A DNA stretch of 64,000 bases from Epiperipatus broadwayi (Eukaryota; Onychophora; Udeonychophora; Euonychophora; Peripatidae), in NCBI GenBank assembly GCA_028023455.1, contig JAQFVV010000551.1, forward strand, positions 248,001 through 312,000, read 5' to 3'. The notes under the pieces are model-generated. The model was not told where the DNA came from. It saw only the letters and a list, made by a program, of their open reading frames with translations, and did no database searches. The position numbers were made by a program, and so were the translations under genes. Each line of letters begins with the position of its first letter. Within the stretch, counting starts at the first letter, position 1. This document shows, one piece after another, positions 45,110 through 57,179 of this stretch.

Positions 45110-47700
45110 ATTGCTCGGTTAGCAAAGAATTTTGCGGTGCAATTTGAATGAGTTTTTATATTATCATTCAAATAGTACAAAGTTTTTATTTTTAGCTACT
45201 TTATTCAAGATTTTTCCATTATAATTGATCACTTTTTTGATAAAATCCTTTTACATCTTTTTCCAATTTGATGAGAATGAGAGCAATTCCTTACAACATC
45301 TGATAATGAGAGACAAAATACATTAAGACTTTTTTAATATGAAACTATTTGAATAAGCTTAGATGAATTAAAACAACATTAACAGGATATCTTCCAGATA
45401 ACTCCTGAAGCTTCTTTGGGAGAATTATGGGAAAAGGAGAATGGGAGGAGGGGAGCAGATCAAGAAGGGTCATTAAAGTGACATCATTTTATGCACATAA
45501 TAGGGAAAAAGTTCTAATAAAACTTCAATGTTTAGAATTTCTTTCCTTTTATTTTATAATTTATCAAAGATATAAATGTATGAAGAATTTTTACACTTTC
45601 CTGGCCAGAAAAGTGCTATTTTTTTTTTAAAAAAAAATCACGCTTTCTTTAGCCATGCAGCTTATAATCGATTGCACTATTCTGTAAAAACCACACACTA
45701 TTTCTTATTCCTTGCATTATGATAAAATAAAATTGTAAAATATTAAAAACTAAAAATGTGTACATTTAAATATGTTAAGGATTTTTGCATCGCCTGTTAA
45801 GTAAAAAAAAAAAATTAGAAAAAAAATATGTAGGTCAATGTGTTTAAATATTCTATCTCAATATTCATCAAGGTAATGATGCATATTAAAATGATAAATA
45901 TTTTAAATAAATATTTAATTATTAATTTTATTAATGATCAGACTGTGAATCATATTAATTAGAATATTAATATGCGGAAATAATTAAAATAATTTTAAAA
46001 TCTATTTATTTTTTATTAATATTGGAAATATATTCCGTTTGATATAATTTCCTACTTTATGACGTAATTATCTTTCTATATCATCAATTTAATATTCTCA
46101 TAATAAATATATGAAACTGAAAGACGCGATTGGCTAAAAAGTGTCTTCCCGATTATATATATATAAGGTCAAAACTTTATGATAACTTGTATTTAACTTA
46201 TCCAGTAACATCATTCATATAGATAACATTTTAAAACTGAATTTCTTTAAAAGTATATATACGGTATTTAAAATTTTGTTTATTTTTTAATCTATTATTT
46301 TTTAAATGTATATTTGTGTGTGTGTGTGAATAGAATTTTTTTGTTTTATCTGTGTTTGTATAGATACTTGCTTTTAACTATTACATTATTACATTTGGCT
46401 AAATCGTATCTGCTATCACCTGAGTGTAGTATTATCTATAATCCTGGTCTATGGCAGGATTAAATCCAACAAAAATTTGGTGCGTTAATATAATAATAAC
46501 AAGCAGCCACAAACGCAAGTTAAAAACTATATATACTTTGTAAATGAAAATTTTTAATTTTACCATATATATATTTATGTAAACCAAATAAAATATCTTG
46601 ATTTACATATGTTAAGAACTGATGATGGATTAAATTTAAAAATTTTAAAGAAGTTATTATAAGAAATAAGATAGATATTTGCATTTCCTCGTTGTATCAT
46701 TATGACTGATAAAGGACGAAATATTGCAAATTTAAAATGGATTGACTGAATTTAGACATGATAGTAATCAAAATGGCTGTACTGTATGCCAATTTATAAA
46801 ATATAGCATTAATTCAAATAAGCAAATTTGCGATTCTTATATTTCAAATGCTCAAGTTAAATTTATTTAAAATACTCATGTAGAATTATATGTTTTGCTA
46901 TTCCACCTAATATTAATTAAATGGTGAATAAATTAGACAAATGTGATATCTAAGAAATAAAAAATAATACAGTGTTGCAAATTATGTATGAATACAAGCA
47001 ATTAAAAGAACCTCTTTTTATATAAGTATATCAAAAGAAGAATAAAAAAAGGAATGTTGTAATAATAGCTGCTATTTTTTTGATCATGAGAAAATGTGAA
47101 ATTTAATTTTTAATTTTCATCTGGATAATACTGAGGATTCTTCATGACGAAAGAAACCATAATAAAAGGAAAATGAAGGAAGCCGCTTCTTCTATAAATG
47201 GAAATGGGAAGGCTTTAATTAATAGGCAATTCATAAATATTAAAATTTATAAATCTTGAGATATTACATGTTAACGTTTATTTCCGAAAAATTTTAAATT
47301 TTTTAACAGTTGAAAGTAGTTAGAAAAATAACTGTAAAGTAATTTTGAATTTTTAGCATTATCAATACTTAAATTTTTTTTATCTATTATTATTATTATC
47401 ATATACAAGTAAAATGATTGATTTTGGTCATTTAAAAAATACTATAAAAAATTGTGTGCAAATTATTTTTTTAAACTAAGCTTTAAAAAATCTATTAAAA
47501 AGAAAATCATATTTAGTTATTCATTCTTAAATGTTAAGGATAGAAATTAAAACGAATTTTCTGCTAGTGATAAAAAGACTCTTTGATTTTCTCTCAAAAT
47601 CTTAAAGAAATGATGCCTGAAAAACTCCTACCATGCACTCTTTATATTATTAAACATCACTTCATCACCATCTCTTATGCTAGCACATAACTGTTATTAA
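45110..47700. other. AT-rich intergenic sequence
   Basis: No coding or RNA feature that I can support. Contains short (TG)n and (TA)n tracts (46140-46330). Confidence 0.4.
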
Positions 47701-47703
47701 ACA

Positions 47704-48408
47704 GGCAAAACTCTCCATAGAGTATTGTCACCTTGTGCCAACCAGAGTAATCACTGGATACTAGAAGGCTTGTGCATAAAATCCCCATCTAGTACCTACT
47801 CATCCAATATCCCCAGACTAGTTTCTGGCTTGTGGCCTTTGTTAGTGAGAAGCCTTGGATCTGAGACATGCACATAGATTTTAGGATCTAATGCAACCCT
47901 CCAGCAGCCACCTTTTATCTCTACTTAACTACAAAACTATGAGAATGAAATTGAAAACAATAATATTTTCAATCCAACACTGCTAGCATAAGAGATGGTG
48001 ATCATGTGATGTTTAGTGGTTTAACACCAATCCTGCCTAATAGAATAGCGGTGACTATGGTTGTTAAAAAGCCAACACCAAAATGTAAGGGTGCAGAACT
48101 GAGTTCAGACCCACATGACTATATAAGCTATTGAACTTAGATTGAAAATATTGCATTTTCAATTTCATTCTCACAGTTTTGTAGTTAGGTAGAAATAAAA
48201 GGTGGCTGCTGAAGGATTGCATTAGATCCTAAAATCTAGGTGCAGTACTCTCAGATCCAAGGCTACTCACTGATGAAGGCCACAAGCCAGAAACTAGTTT
48301 GGGGATATTGGATAAGTAGGCACTAGATGGGGATTTTATGCACAAGCCTTCTGGCATCCATTGATTACTCTGGTTGACACAGAGTGGCACTACTGTATAG
48401 AGTTTTGC
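47704..48408. repeat. 705-bp foldback repeat, GGCAAAACT family, longest copy
   Basis: The left arm starts GGCAAAACTCTCCATAGAGT, continues GGCTTGTGCATAAAATCCCC and AGTTTCTGGCTTGTGGCC, then GAAGCCTTGGATCTGAGA. The right arm carries the same blocks inverted, ending CACTACTGTATAGAGTTTTG. The ~230-bp arms enclose a ~250-bp spacer (about 47950-48180) with GATGTTTAGTGGTTTAACAC, related to the fragment at 14230. Spacer content (GACTATATAAGCTATTG) is non-coding. Confidence 0.85.
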
Positions 48409-48899
48409 ACTCTTTATATTCTTGTCATTTCAGCGTTTACAACCATATGAATATTCTCAAAGTTATTAAATGTAATAGTTTGCTTATATCCAAATTTGTG
48501 ACCAAAAAACTTCTCGGAATTCTAAAACTTTCAGAGACATCTGTAAAAAAAATTTGCATATTGGTTTATATATAGTGGATGTAGATGAATAAATACTATT
48601 AATATATATTGAATACATGTAAGAGCTGCAAAACTGCAGCATCCCCCAGAAAACAATATGAAAATCAATTATTAAATTTGTGCTTGAAAATATCAATAAT
48701 ATATTTTGCATAATTATTTATAAATACAACTATATAAACCATTTTTAAAAAGAATTAGTTTATCCAATGTTTAAGATTCTATTCAAAGATGCTGTTAATT
48801 ATAGCAGTATCAGAAAGAGCATATTTGGTTAGAGAGATATTTGTATGAATTTCATGATTTGCCAAAATTCCTTTACTCTTATTGATGTTTGTAAAAATG

Positions 48900-49390
48900 A
48901 CTAGGGAGCTGACTCACTAAGCAGTGTCATTAGTTAAAAAGAATGGTGCATTTATCTATTCTGGTTTCTCTTCAGTGCAAATAAATTTTTAATGTTTTCA
49001 TTTAGGATGAGCAATAAAATATTCTTTCTTTTTTTTTTGCAATTAACATTTATAATTTAATAAATAAATATTTATTACAGGAAGTATAACAAAATAATAA
49101 AAAATATTATTTTAAACATATATCTCCATCGGTGTTAGTGTTGAATATTTAAAAAGATTCTATTTCCTAATTGACATTACATAGAAAAATTTAATAGAAA
49201 GTAAAAGTGATCTATTCTAGATATTATTATTTATCAAACAGCAGTTAGTAAAAACAAAAAATATATTATATTTTTTAACAATGACTGGCATAACAAAAAT
49301 AAAATAATTTATGGTTGCAAATTGTTGTTTCCTTGCTTACATTTTGGTGGCAATACTATAATAAAAGACCTTTGCTTTAAAAATCTCATG
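48900..49390. repeat. Dispersed repeat, copy 2 (copy 1 at 180-660)
   Basis: Same orientation and order of blocks as 180-660: TTTAGGATGAGCAATAAAAT, TATTTATTACAG, AACAAAATAATAAAA, CAGCAGTTAGTAAAAA and TTAACAATGACTGGCAT. Confidence 0.6.
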
Positions 49391-50111
49391 GATATCTGTA
49401 TTCAGATATTTATATTTTCATATGGGTTGCTGTATGTTTTTGATTATGTTCTGGTGAATGGTAAAGCAGGGTGAATAAATAATTCTTAGATCAGTAGTTA
49501 CAATAGGCAACAAAATATATGATCCTTATTACTTTAAAATCATAATGTATTATCCTAGGGAATGTTTCATACCTTTAAGGCAGCGGCAATGCTAAGAATA
49601 TCAAAATTTTAGATGTTAGATTGCTATTAAAAGATAATATTATATATGACCATCTACAACTTTCAAATAGAAACAAATTGCATGAATAAAAGAAAAATTA
49701 TCCATATTAAATGGAACAGTAATATATATAATATTATAATTTGATGTCTGTACTTCTTCGAAGCAATATAGGTAATTATATAATTGAATATTTATAAATG
49801 CAGTAATCAGATATATTTTAAAAATTTTATCCACTTAGTAGCACTTTCGACTATCCTTGTAGTCTTTGTCAATTAACACTTTGAAAGGCTAACCTTCCCA
49901 CTGCCTGTTAATTAAGTCATGTTTGTATTTGTATATTAGCATAGCTTCTTTTATTTTTATTTTGTTGTTATTTTTTCAATTTGCAATATTTTAATGTTGT
50001 TGTAATTGAAGTTAAAACCATAAATACATGAATTATTACGGTCATGAAAAACGAATGCTGAAACATTATTATCTATTAAGTTTGATGTCTGTATTCTTTC
50101 CAAAATATATG

Positions 50112-50580
50112 TAATATTCAAATCAATATATATATAAATACAGTAAAATTCATATACATTATAGTTATTCTATAAATATTTTCGACTATACAGGCTATAT
50201 TGATTTCAAGGAATCGTCAAATGTTAATGAATCGGCAATCATCAAATGTTAAAATAACAGAATTGTGGTAGAACTTAACTAAATTTAGTCAAGCATTGTT
50301 AGCTGAGAGGTCATCGCAGCTGCCTTGCAAGCAAGTAGTTGTTTGCAGACGGTTGTGGGTTCGTTTCCCGGCCGATGCTATGACATATGAGAAAAAAAAA
50401 CTTAACTAAATTGAACTCTGGGTATTGTGAAAGGAAGTCTCGTTTTGATTATTCAATGTTATATAGTTGATAAAGACTACAAGATGTATAGTCTAAAGTA
50501 CTTATAAAATAACTATAATTTATGTGATTTTACTGTATTTTGATATATACATATATTGATTTGAATATTATATATAGAGA
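50112..50580. repeat. Foldback repeat interrupted by a SINE
   Basis: The left arm ATTCAAATCAATATATATAT, AATACAGTAAAATTCATATA then TTATAGTTATTCTATAAATA and CGACTATACA pairs with the right arm (50480-50580) read inverted. Part of the left arm recurs directly at 49800-49870 (AATGCAGTAATCAGATATAT, CGACTATCCTTGTAGTCTTT). The interior contains the SINE at 50286-50398. Confidence 0.6.
50286..50398 (+). mobile_element. Minimal tRNA-only SINE with perfect 14-bp TSD
   Basis: Starts TAGTCAAGCATTGTTAGCTG, A-box-like TTAGCTGAGAGGTCATCG, B-box GGGTTCGTTTCC, then CGATGCTATGACATATGAG and poly(A). The target-site duplication AACTTAACTAAATT is perfect (50272-50285 and 50399-50412). It is sister to the copy at 16213 and shares its GCAAGCAAG anticodon-arm expansion. 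As with that copy, hardly any sequence lies beyond the tRNA-like part. Confidence 0.85.
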
Positions 50581-50879
50581 GAGAGAAAATGAGAGAAACA
50601 CTAACTTTTGATGTTAATAAGAAATTATCAATTACTACAAATTATTAATCCCTTTTGTTTTAAAGACCCCCCAACAAAAAGAGCTATTATAGGTTTATGA
50701 AAAAATTTGCTTTGCCTCAGGAATTGTTAATTAGTATTAATTGATAATTTTTTAGTAACATCAAAAGTCAAGGTGTTTCTTTATTTAATGGCTATTATCT
50801 CCTCATTTCTATATAATAACAATTCATATAAAAATTTAATTCAACATATATATGTGTGTGTATGTGTGTGTAAATAATT

Positions 50880-51405
50880 TACAAAAACGTACCAATGCTA
50901 GGCATTAATAATAAGCAGTTAATACATAGATTTAAGTATTGGACACTCGAGCCCAAATTTTTTGATTTTCTACTTAAAATGAAAATGTGTTCATTACCAA
51001 CATTATATTTCATGAGATATAAGAGAAATATACTTAACATTGACACTATATGTGAGTTGTGCCACAGATCAGAAGAGTACCAAAACCATATATTTTTTGA
51101 GTGTAGTAGCCTACAATACACTCGATCATATATTACAAGAATTTATCAGCAAAAGAAATGCCACTATAAGTTCAATTATAGAGTCTTTTCTAAATGCCTG
51201 CTTCACAGAAATAAGAAGTACAACACTTATACTATATGCATTATGGCGCACTGGGTGCACTTATGTTTACAATAGTAATGCAAGAAATTTTAATACATTT
51301 AAAAAAAAATTAGAGATAATAAAACAAAGCGATAAAAAAATCACCCCATCAGACATTTTCGCAGACTCTTGGTCACTTGTCCATCAGTGCTCTAACCGGT
51401 AGTGA
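50880..51405 (+). pseudogene. LINE 3'-end fragment with zf-RVT module
   Basis: The frame from 50895 reads LIHRFKYWTLEPKFFDFLLK, then NIDTICELCHRSEEYQNHIF and FECSS: the C-x2-C...H-x4-C zf-RVT module that follows non-LTR RT domains. Near 51110-51150 the coding continues in another frame, ISKRNATISSIIESFLNACF and TLILYALWRTGCTYVYNS, stopping at 51402. RT palm sequence is absent, so this is a strongly 5'-truncated copy. Its zinc region is not closely like the LINE at 30.6 kb, suggesting a different family. Confidence 0.65.
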
Positions 51406-51429
51406 GATATATTTTCTGTTCCTAATTTA

Positions 51430-54400
51430 TTGTAAATGTTTTTAATAATAGTTTAATTCACTGAATGCTATTGAAAATATTTACTGCTGTATTCTTTGAT
51501 TAGTTTTGCTTTAATTTTTTTTCTTCTAAACTGAAATATCTGTATATATATAATTTTCTCCCCTTTAAACTAAAATATCTGTAGATATATTTTTCCTGAA
51601 TAAAGTTACTTCTAAAACTAAATATACTATAAAGGCATAAATATTGATATATAGTTAAAGCTATATTTAGATTCCCAGTAAATCACGCAGATAGTAAAGT
51701 GGCCTTCAGATATGACATTTAAACTGTGAATAACCGATAATTCCCTTATAAGATAAGATGTTGGTTTATCAAAGGCTAAATGTAAACAATCTTTTCTGTC
51801 TTCTCTCAATGTCTTTTTGTGTCATTGTGAGTCTCTTTTGCTATCAATCAATTTCCTGCACTAATTGTAATAATAGAATTGCATATTTATTCAACTACAT
51901 TTCTATCTTTTAAATACACAGTAATTCTAATTTCAAATCTTCATTCTCTCTTTTTTTAATTTTTTTTTTTATTTTGTTCACAAACTTAGATTATATGCAG
52001 GTTTAGCAAAGAGAGAGACTTTAGGTGCAATCTTTGAAAAAGGTAGCAGAATCACAATGAATTGTAATGAAACTGAATTTGGGGTAAAATTTCCATGTAC
52101 TAAAGAAACCTAAATAAAAATTGTTAAAATAGCCTGATTTGGACAATTTGTCTTGGTCAATTAATTATTTTTTCTTATTATTTTTTTAAATTCACAACTA
52201 CAGGTTTTTTTCTTTACAAATCACATCCATGTTTCATTCAACTAACCTTGCACTTTCTCATTTTAAACATTTATGAATTCCAGAAATAAATTATTTCATG
52301 ATAGTTTTACAATTCTGTTTGATCATTTCAAAAGCATTCCTTACATCTACATAAAAACCCTCAATTATTTATTAAAACAAAAAACCTTTGGGGTCACAAA
52401 TCTGAATTATCTGTATTTGTTATCTTTATATTTTATGTAATAAGAATCACACTGTATTTGTATTTTAATTATCATCTGCAGATACTACTAAGTGAATAAA
52501 ACTATTTCAAATCAAAAAGAACAACAAACAAACCAGAATAAAATTACACCAGTAAATACATTAGAGATGAGTTTTGTATAACAATACATCTCAGATGAAT
52601 TTTTCTTATATTAAAAAGATAGCTTTTTCCTAGTTATTTAAATCATTTTATAAATCACAATTATGTTCACATATTTTGCAAAGCTATCTTTTAACTTCTT
52701 CAGCAGTAAACTTTACTTTTTGAAATATTCCAGCCTGCTATTGTAACTATATATTGTATTAAATACTCATCCATATATTCTCATTGAAAGCAAACATTAA
52801 TTTTTTAAGGACATTTTTGATATAATCTTTACAACAAAAATATGGTCTATTTCTTTCTAGAAAACTTTATCTATGCTAACCATAAAATATTGTATTAGGA
52901 AATCTGTTGTTTTTTTCTTTATATTTGTACTGTAATGAAAATTCGATTTTCAATAGTTAACTGTATAGGATTAAATCCAGCCAATTAAAAAACTTTTTGA
53001 CCTTGGCAATCAAATAATGCCTTTATTTGTAGCAAATCTTGATATAATGAATCTAACTAAACAATGTACAGAATTGAAAGATTTCATCAACCACAACACT
53101 GTATAGCAATTATGTGAGTATAAACCATATCTGCCACATATATCTGAATGTATGTAAATTATATTGTATGTTAATTTATAAGATTAATATTTTCTTAAGC
53201 AATTCAATAATCTAGAATATTAAGGAATCAGTTGGCATAAGCTTGATAAATAATGACAATCATTATAACTGAAGATTCTATACTTGTTACCTCAGAAAAG
53301 CTAAATTCCTAAACTATTTTTTTAGAAGTCAGTCAAAAGTAATGTTATAATGATGGCCAGAAATTATTTTTGGAGACAAGGATGTCATCCGAGTGTTATC
53401 TATAATCTTGATTATATGATCATAATCTTTACATAACTAATCTATGCTAATTTTATTCTTATCTTTATTCCTTATTATATCAGCTTTATTAATTATAGCA
53501 ATTAATTACCATATAATCTTTCCACAACTAATCTAAGCTAATTTTCTTATTACCTTTATTTCTGATTATGTCAGCTTGATTAATTATGGCAATTAATTAC
53601 CACACTAAATTTAAACATTAATGTCTGATTGATATTACATCTGACAGTATATTTCAAATAGTGAATAGAATTTGAATGAGGAAATGTGAAGACATTACAC
53701 TTAATGAAATAAATAATTTAATAAAATTATGTTTGAATGTGGGTATAAATAAGCACTTCAGGAAACAAATGGTCAAGAAAACCATTGATTCATGCTAATA
53801 TTTACATCAGGAATTAAAAATACTAATTTTAAAGCTGAAACACACTCACTATTCGAAGTTATAATGAATTCCATATTTCTAATTTTACATGTGTTATCTC
53901 AAAATACTTACATATAAAAGTATATTATTCTGTCAAACATACATTGTATAATGACGGAAACAACTCTTTTCCTCACAGGTCAAGTGAAAGTTAATGACCT
54001 CATTGAATATAAATGAGTAGTAATAATAAAAACAATTTCAAATATTAATAACTCTAAATATCAAATAATTAAATGCATAATAAGCACACTTTTAAGTTTA
54101 ACTAAAATTATCAATAAAAAATTACAAAACTTGATTAAAATAAATAAAAGAATTAAATCTAGTCACTTAAGTTGCAAATTATAATGTACCTATTTTTTTT
54201 GGGGGGGGGGGGTGGGTGAATAAAGTTCATCATTGAATATATAAAAAAAAAAAAAAGAATTAAATCCGAAACTTCTCACTTAAGCTTCAGTTTTAGTTTC
54301 AAGTTTGGACATCCGCGCATGATTTCTTGTATGTGTAGGTTTGTTCAAACTATTGTGTACATACAGAAAATTTATGATGGTTCAATTTTTTACGATTGTT

Positions 54401-55255
54401 GTTTTGTGATGAGCAATTTTTTTTTTCTTTTTGAAGATGGGGGGGGGGAGCAAATTTATTTTATTTTTTATTTAGATTACTTCTTTTCAGTGGTTAAAAT
54501 TATATTAAGCTTTTACCATTTAGCATAAAAATTTTGAAAACAACATATTATATTCAGTCAGTTATATTATATAAGAGATAGATTCAAAATTTGAAGACCA
54601 AAACATTGAAAGATCTGGCAGGCTGCATCTTGACAGGATTGGTCGCAATTAATATTATTAGTTTGTATAACTATATATTTCAGTGTCTACTGCTACATGA
54701 ATGACTATTTACCTTAGCCTTTGCTATGTTTTTCTTCTTCACAGCGACTAAAAGCTGCTACTTTACTTACTGCTAAATCTCTCTTTATAAGCATAACTTG
54801 CATGAATTTAGTAAAGAATCCTCTTTGTCTTCTAATACTAAAGATACTAATATTTAAATTCAGATCTTATAAATCCGACCCCTTATGATAAAGCTGTGAC
54901 TAATTATCAATACCCTTTGTTGAATGATCCTATATTGTTTCTTGATTTACAATTTATATAATTAACTAAGTATATTTTTGTATATTCATAATAAATTCAT
55001 TGCCTATCCATAATTATTTCTTAAGTTGTTTATCAGATTAACAAAATTCCTAAACGAGCTAATTATTATTTTAGCCAATTTTTAAAATGATTTAAGTTTA
55101 ATTTTTAAAAAAAAATCAAAACCATTTTTGATTATTATAAACTTTTAATTTTACTGAATCATTATAAATCAACCCATTACAATTTTAAAATAAAATATAA
55201 AATTTAATATAAAAGGAATATAATGAGGAATGAACATGACAGATCACCACAGAAC
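51430..55255. other. AT-rich intergenic sequence
   Basis: Nothing coding recognised. An old direct duplication of about 90 bp lies at 53430-53620, and G-runs occur at 54199-54214 and 54439-54447. Confidence 0.4.
53430..53620. repeat. Direct tandem duplication, ~90-bp unit
   Basis: Two adjacent, similar units: ACTAATCTATGCTAATTTTA...ATATCAGCTTTATTAATTAT...CAATTAATTACCA, and ACTAATCTAAGCTAATTTTC...ATGTCAGCTTGATTAATTAT...CAATTAATTACCA. Confidence 0.65.
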
Positions 55256-55259
55256 TAAC

Positions 55260-55990
55260 TATAAGAAATTATAAGTTCCCCAGAATTACACAAAACTAAT
55301 CATCATCATGGATGATCAACACTAAAACAAATCAATAGTCAATCTTGTGACTGGATTTAAAATGGGTCTACTATAAATCAGGCTAATTATTTAACCTTGC
55401 TAGTTTGGAGCAGATTATTTAAATATTAATTTGGATGCGCAAATTTAAGTACTAATTCATCAGAATATATAACAATAAAACAGTAATGCTCTGGCCACTG
55501 AGTACCTTTAGTTTATTGCTTCAATTCAAGATCATGATCAGCTGGATCCATAAACATTGAATATAAATCCCTTTTTATATAAGAGACCATTATGCATGAA
55601 TCAAGCTCAGGAACAAAAGCTCTACAACTGTTACTGTGAGAAGAAATAGAATCCTAATATGTAACATTTTAAATCTATTCTAGGATTAATTACATTTATG
55701 GGAATAATTTTAACAATGAAATATTAATTTATTAATAACAATTAAAATAAAATTAAGATCTGCTTAATATGGCTATACATCTAAATTAAATCTTCTGATC
55801 TTGATTAATTAAAAAAAATCACATTGTGATTTACAAATATGTCAATACATAAAACACCTAATTATAAGTACACAGATATATGGTATAGTAATTTATGAAG
55901 ACATTTCTATTGTCATAAACCTATAAATGAAATTCATTTTTATAATACATAACTAATGATTGATTTAACATATATGTGTGTGCATGAAAA
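55260..55990. repeat. Dispersed repeat, copy 2, joined to the Penelope-like element
   Basis: Same block order as 38990-39790, ending in TTAACATATATGTGTGTGCA just before the RT frame at about 56010. Because it abuts the RT in this copy only, it may be the 5' part of the retroelement or an unrelated neighbour. Confidence 0.5.
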
Positions 55991-56342
55991 TGTGTGCACA
56001 CACTGTCATTTATATATAGATAAGTTAAAAAATTTAATGGAGATGGGCTGTAAAAATGTGACATTTGAGTTTAATGGAGGATTTTATAAGCAAAAGGAAG
56101 AGTTATTGATAGGAGGTGCATTGAGTGGGGTTTTGAGTGATATGTATATGCAGGAGATAGAGGAAGTAATGATTGAGGATGAAAATGCACTGGTAATGAT
56201 TAAAAAATATGTTGATGATTATTTATTAATATTTAATAAAAGTGAACGGCAAATTAAAAAATATATAGATAAAATTAACAAAGTGGATAAAAAGTTAAGA
56301 TTTATAGTAGAATGGGAAAAGGGGATAAATTGGCATATTTAG
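55956..56342 (+). pseudogene. Penelope-like reverse transcriptase fragment
   Basis: Key blocks: FEFNGGFYKQKEELLIGGAL then SGVLSDMYMQEIEEVM, matching the PLE pattern F-----Y-Q--G--MG--LS--L---YM---E. Next is MIKKYVDDYLLIFNKS, the catalytic YVDD. The first ~30 codons are microsatellite-derived and not part of the protein. A TAG at 56340-56342 ends the frame right after GINWHI, where PLE RTs normally continue with a FLD-like block. Confidence 0.75.
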
Positions 56343-56385
56343 ATATATATTAATAAGGAAAGAGTATGTTAAGGAAAGATGTGAA

Positions 56386-56960
56386 TTGGAGACAGAAGTG
56401 TATAGGAAAATAGGTAATAATATTGTGAATTGGAGGTCTAATATTGATAGTAGGTATAAAATTAATTCTATAAGTTCAAGGATGCATAGGGTTATTAGTT
56501 ATTGTAATAATAAAGAAGATTATGATAAGGAGATAGGAAGGATAGTTGAAAATTTTAAAGATAGTGATTTTCCAGGAATGTTAAAAAAGAATATAGAAAG
56601 AATAGAAGAGAAATTTAAAGAGGAAGAAAAAGAAGATAGAGAAGTTATAAGGAAGAAAGATAATATAGATAAGTATATAGGAATTAAAACTAATGAGAAT
56701 AGAGTAGTTAATGGGATACATAGAATTATTAGAACAATTAATAAAACATTTAAGAATACTATAAGGTATAAAGTAGTGAATAGAAAGAAAAAGAATGTGA
56801 TGGATATGATAAATATATTAATGAGGAAAAGAGGAATATTAATGGGGTGTATAAAATAGAATGTAAAATATGTAAAGATAAAAGTATTAAAAATAAGTAT
56901 GTGGGCAAAACAAAAAATTCTATATATACTAGATTGGTACAGCATAAATACAATAAAAAG
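56386..56960 (+). pseudogene. Penelope-like linker and GIY-YIG endonuclease start
   Basis: 56386-56859: YRKIGNNIVNWRSNIDSRYK, SSRMHRVISYCNNKEDYDKE and a highly charged helix, in the position of the PLE RT thumb/linker. After a frame change near 56840 comes NGVYKIECKICKDK then KYVGKTKNSIYTRLVQHKYN. The GVY and YVG pair about 18 residues apart, together with the following Arg and His, is the GIY-YIG signature, and the Cys pair (ECKIC) matches the Cys-containing insert of PLE nucleases. The catalytic Glu region further on is lost in the microsatellite. Confidence 0.7.
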
Positions 56961-57005
56961 TCATCAATATATATATATATATATATATATGATAAATATG
57001 TATCG

Positions 57006-57009
57006 TGGC

Positions 57010-57045
<36 letters not shown>

Positions 57046-57049
57046 GCCA
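57006..57049. repeat. (TA)n palindrome flanked by TGGCACAAT/ATTGTGCCA
   Basis: TGGCACAAT, thirteen or so AT units, then ATTGTGCCA: a perfect inverted repeat that could extrude as a hairpin. A related (TA)n lies at 56968-56991. Confidence 0.7.
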
Positions 57050-57179
57050 TTACAATTTGGTCACTAGCCAAATTTATAGTAATGTGCATGTAGAAAAGGT
57101 AAACCAAAATCATCATCATATTTTTATATGACCATAAAAGAAGCTGTAGGGCATCCAAGTTTAAACCCTACAAGGTCCA

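Larger units (their letters stand above)
55956..57100 (+). mobile_element. Decayed Penelope-like retroelement (RT plus GIY-YIG)
   Basis: A reverse-transcriptase palm with a YVDD box (55956-56342) is followed by a Lys/Glu-rich linker (56386-56859) and a GIY-YIG nuclease start (56835-56960). RT followed by GIY-YIG is the diagnostic layout of Penelope-like elements. The N-terminal RT fingers are missing, and stops or frameshifts lie at ~56342 and ~56850. The nuclease frame then runs into (TA)n microsatellite sequence. Codon use is strongly A/T-biased, like the host background. Confidence 0.8.

Noticed and set aside
56520-57158. Minus-strand frames opposite the Penelope-like linker and (TA)n
   Set aside because: Antisense shadows of Lys/Glu-rich and microsatellite DNA.
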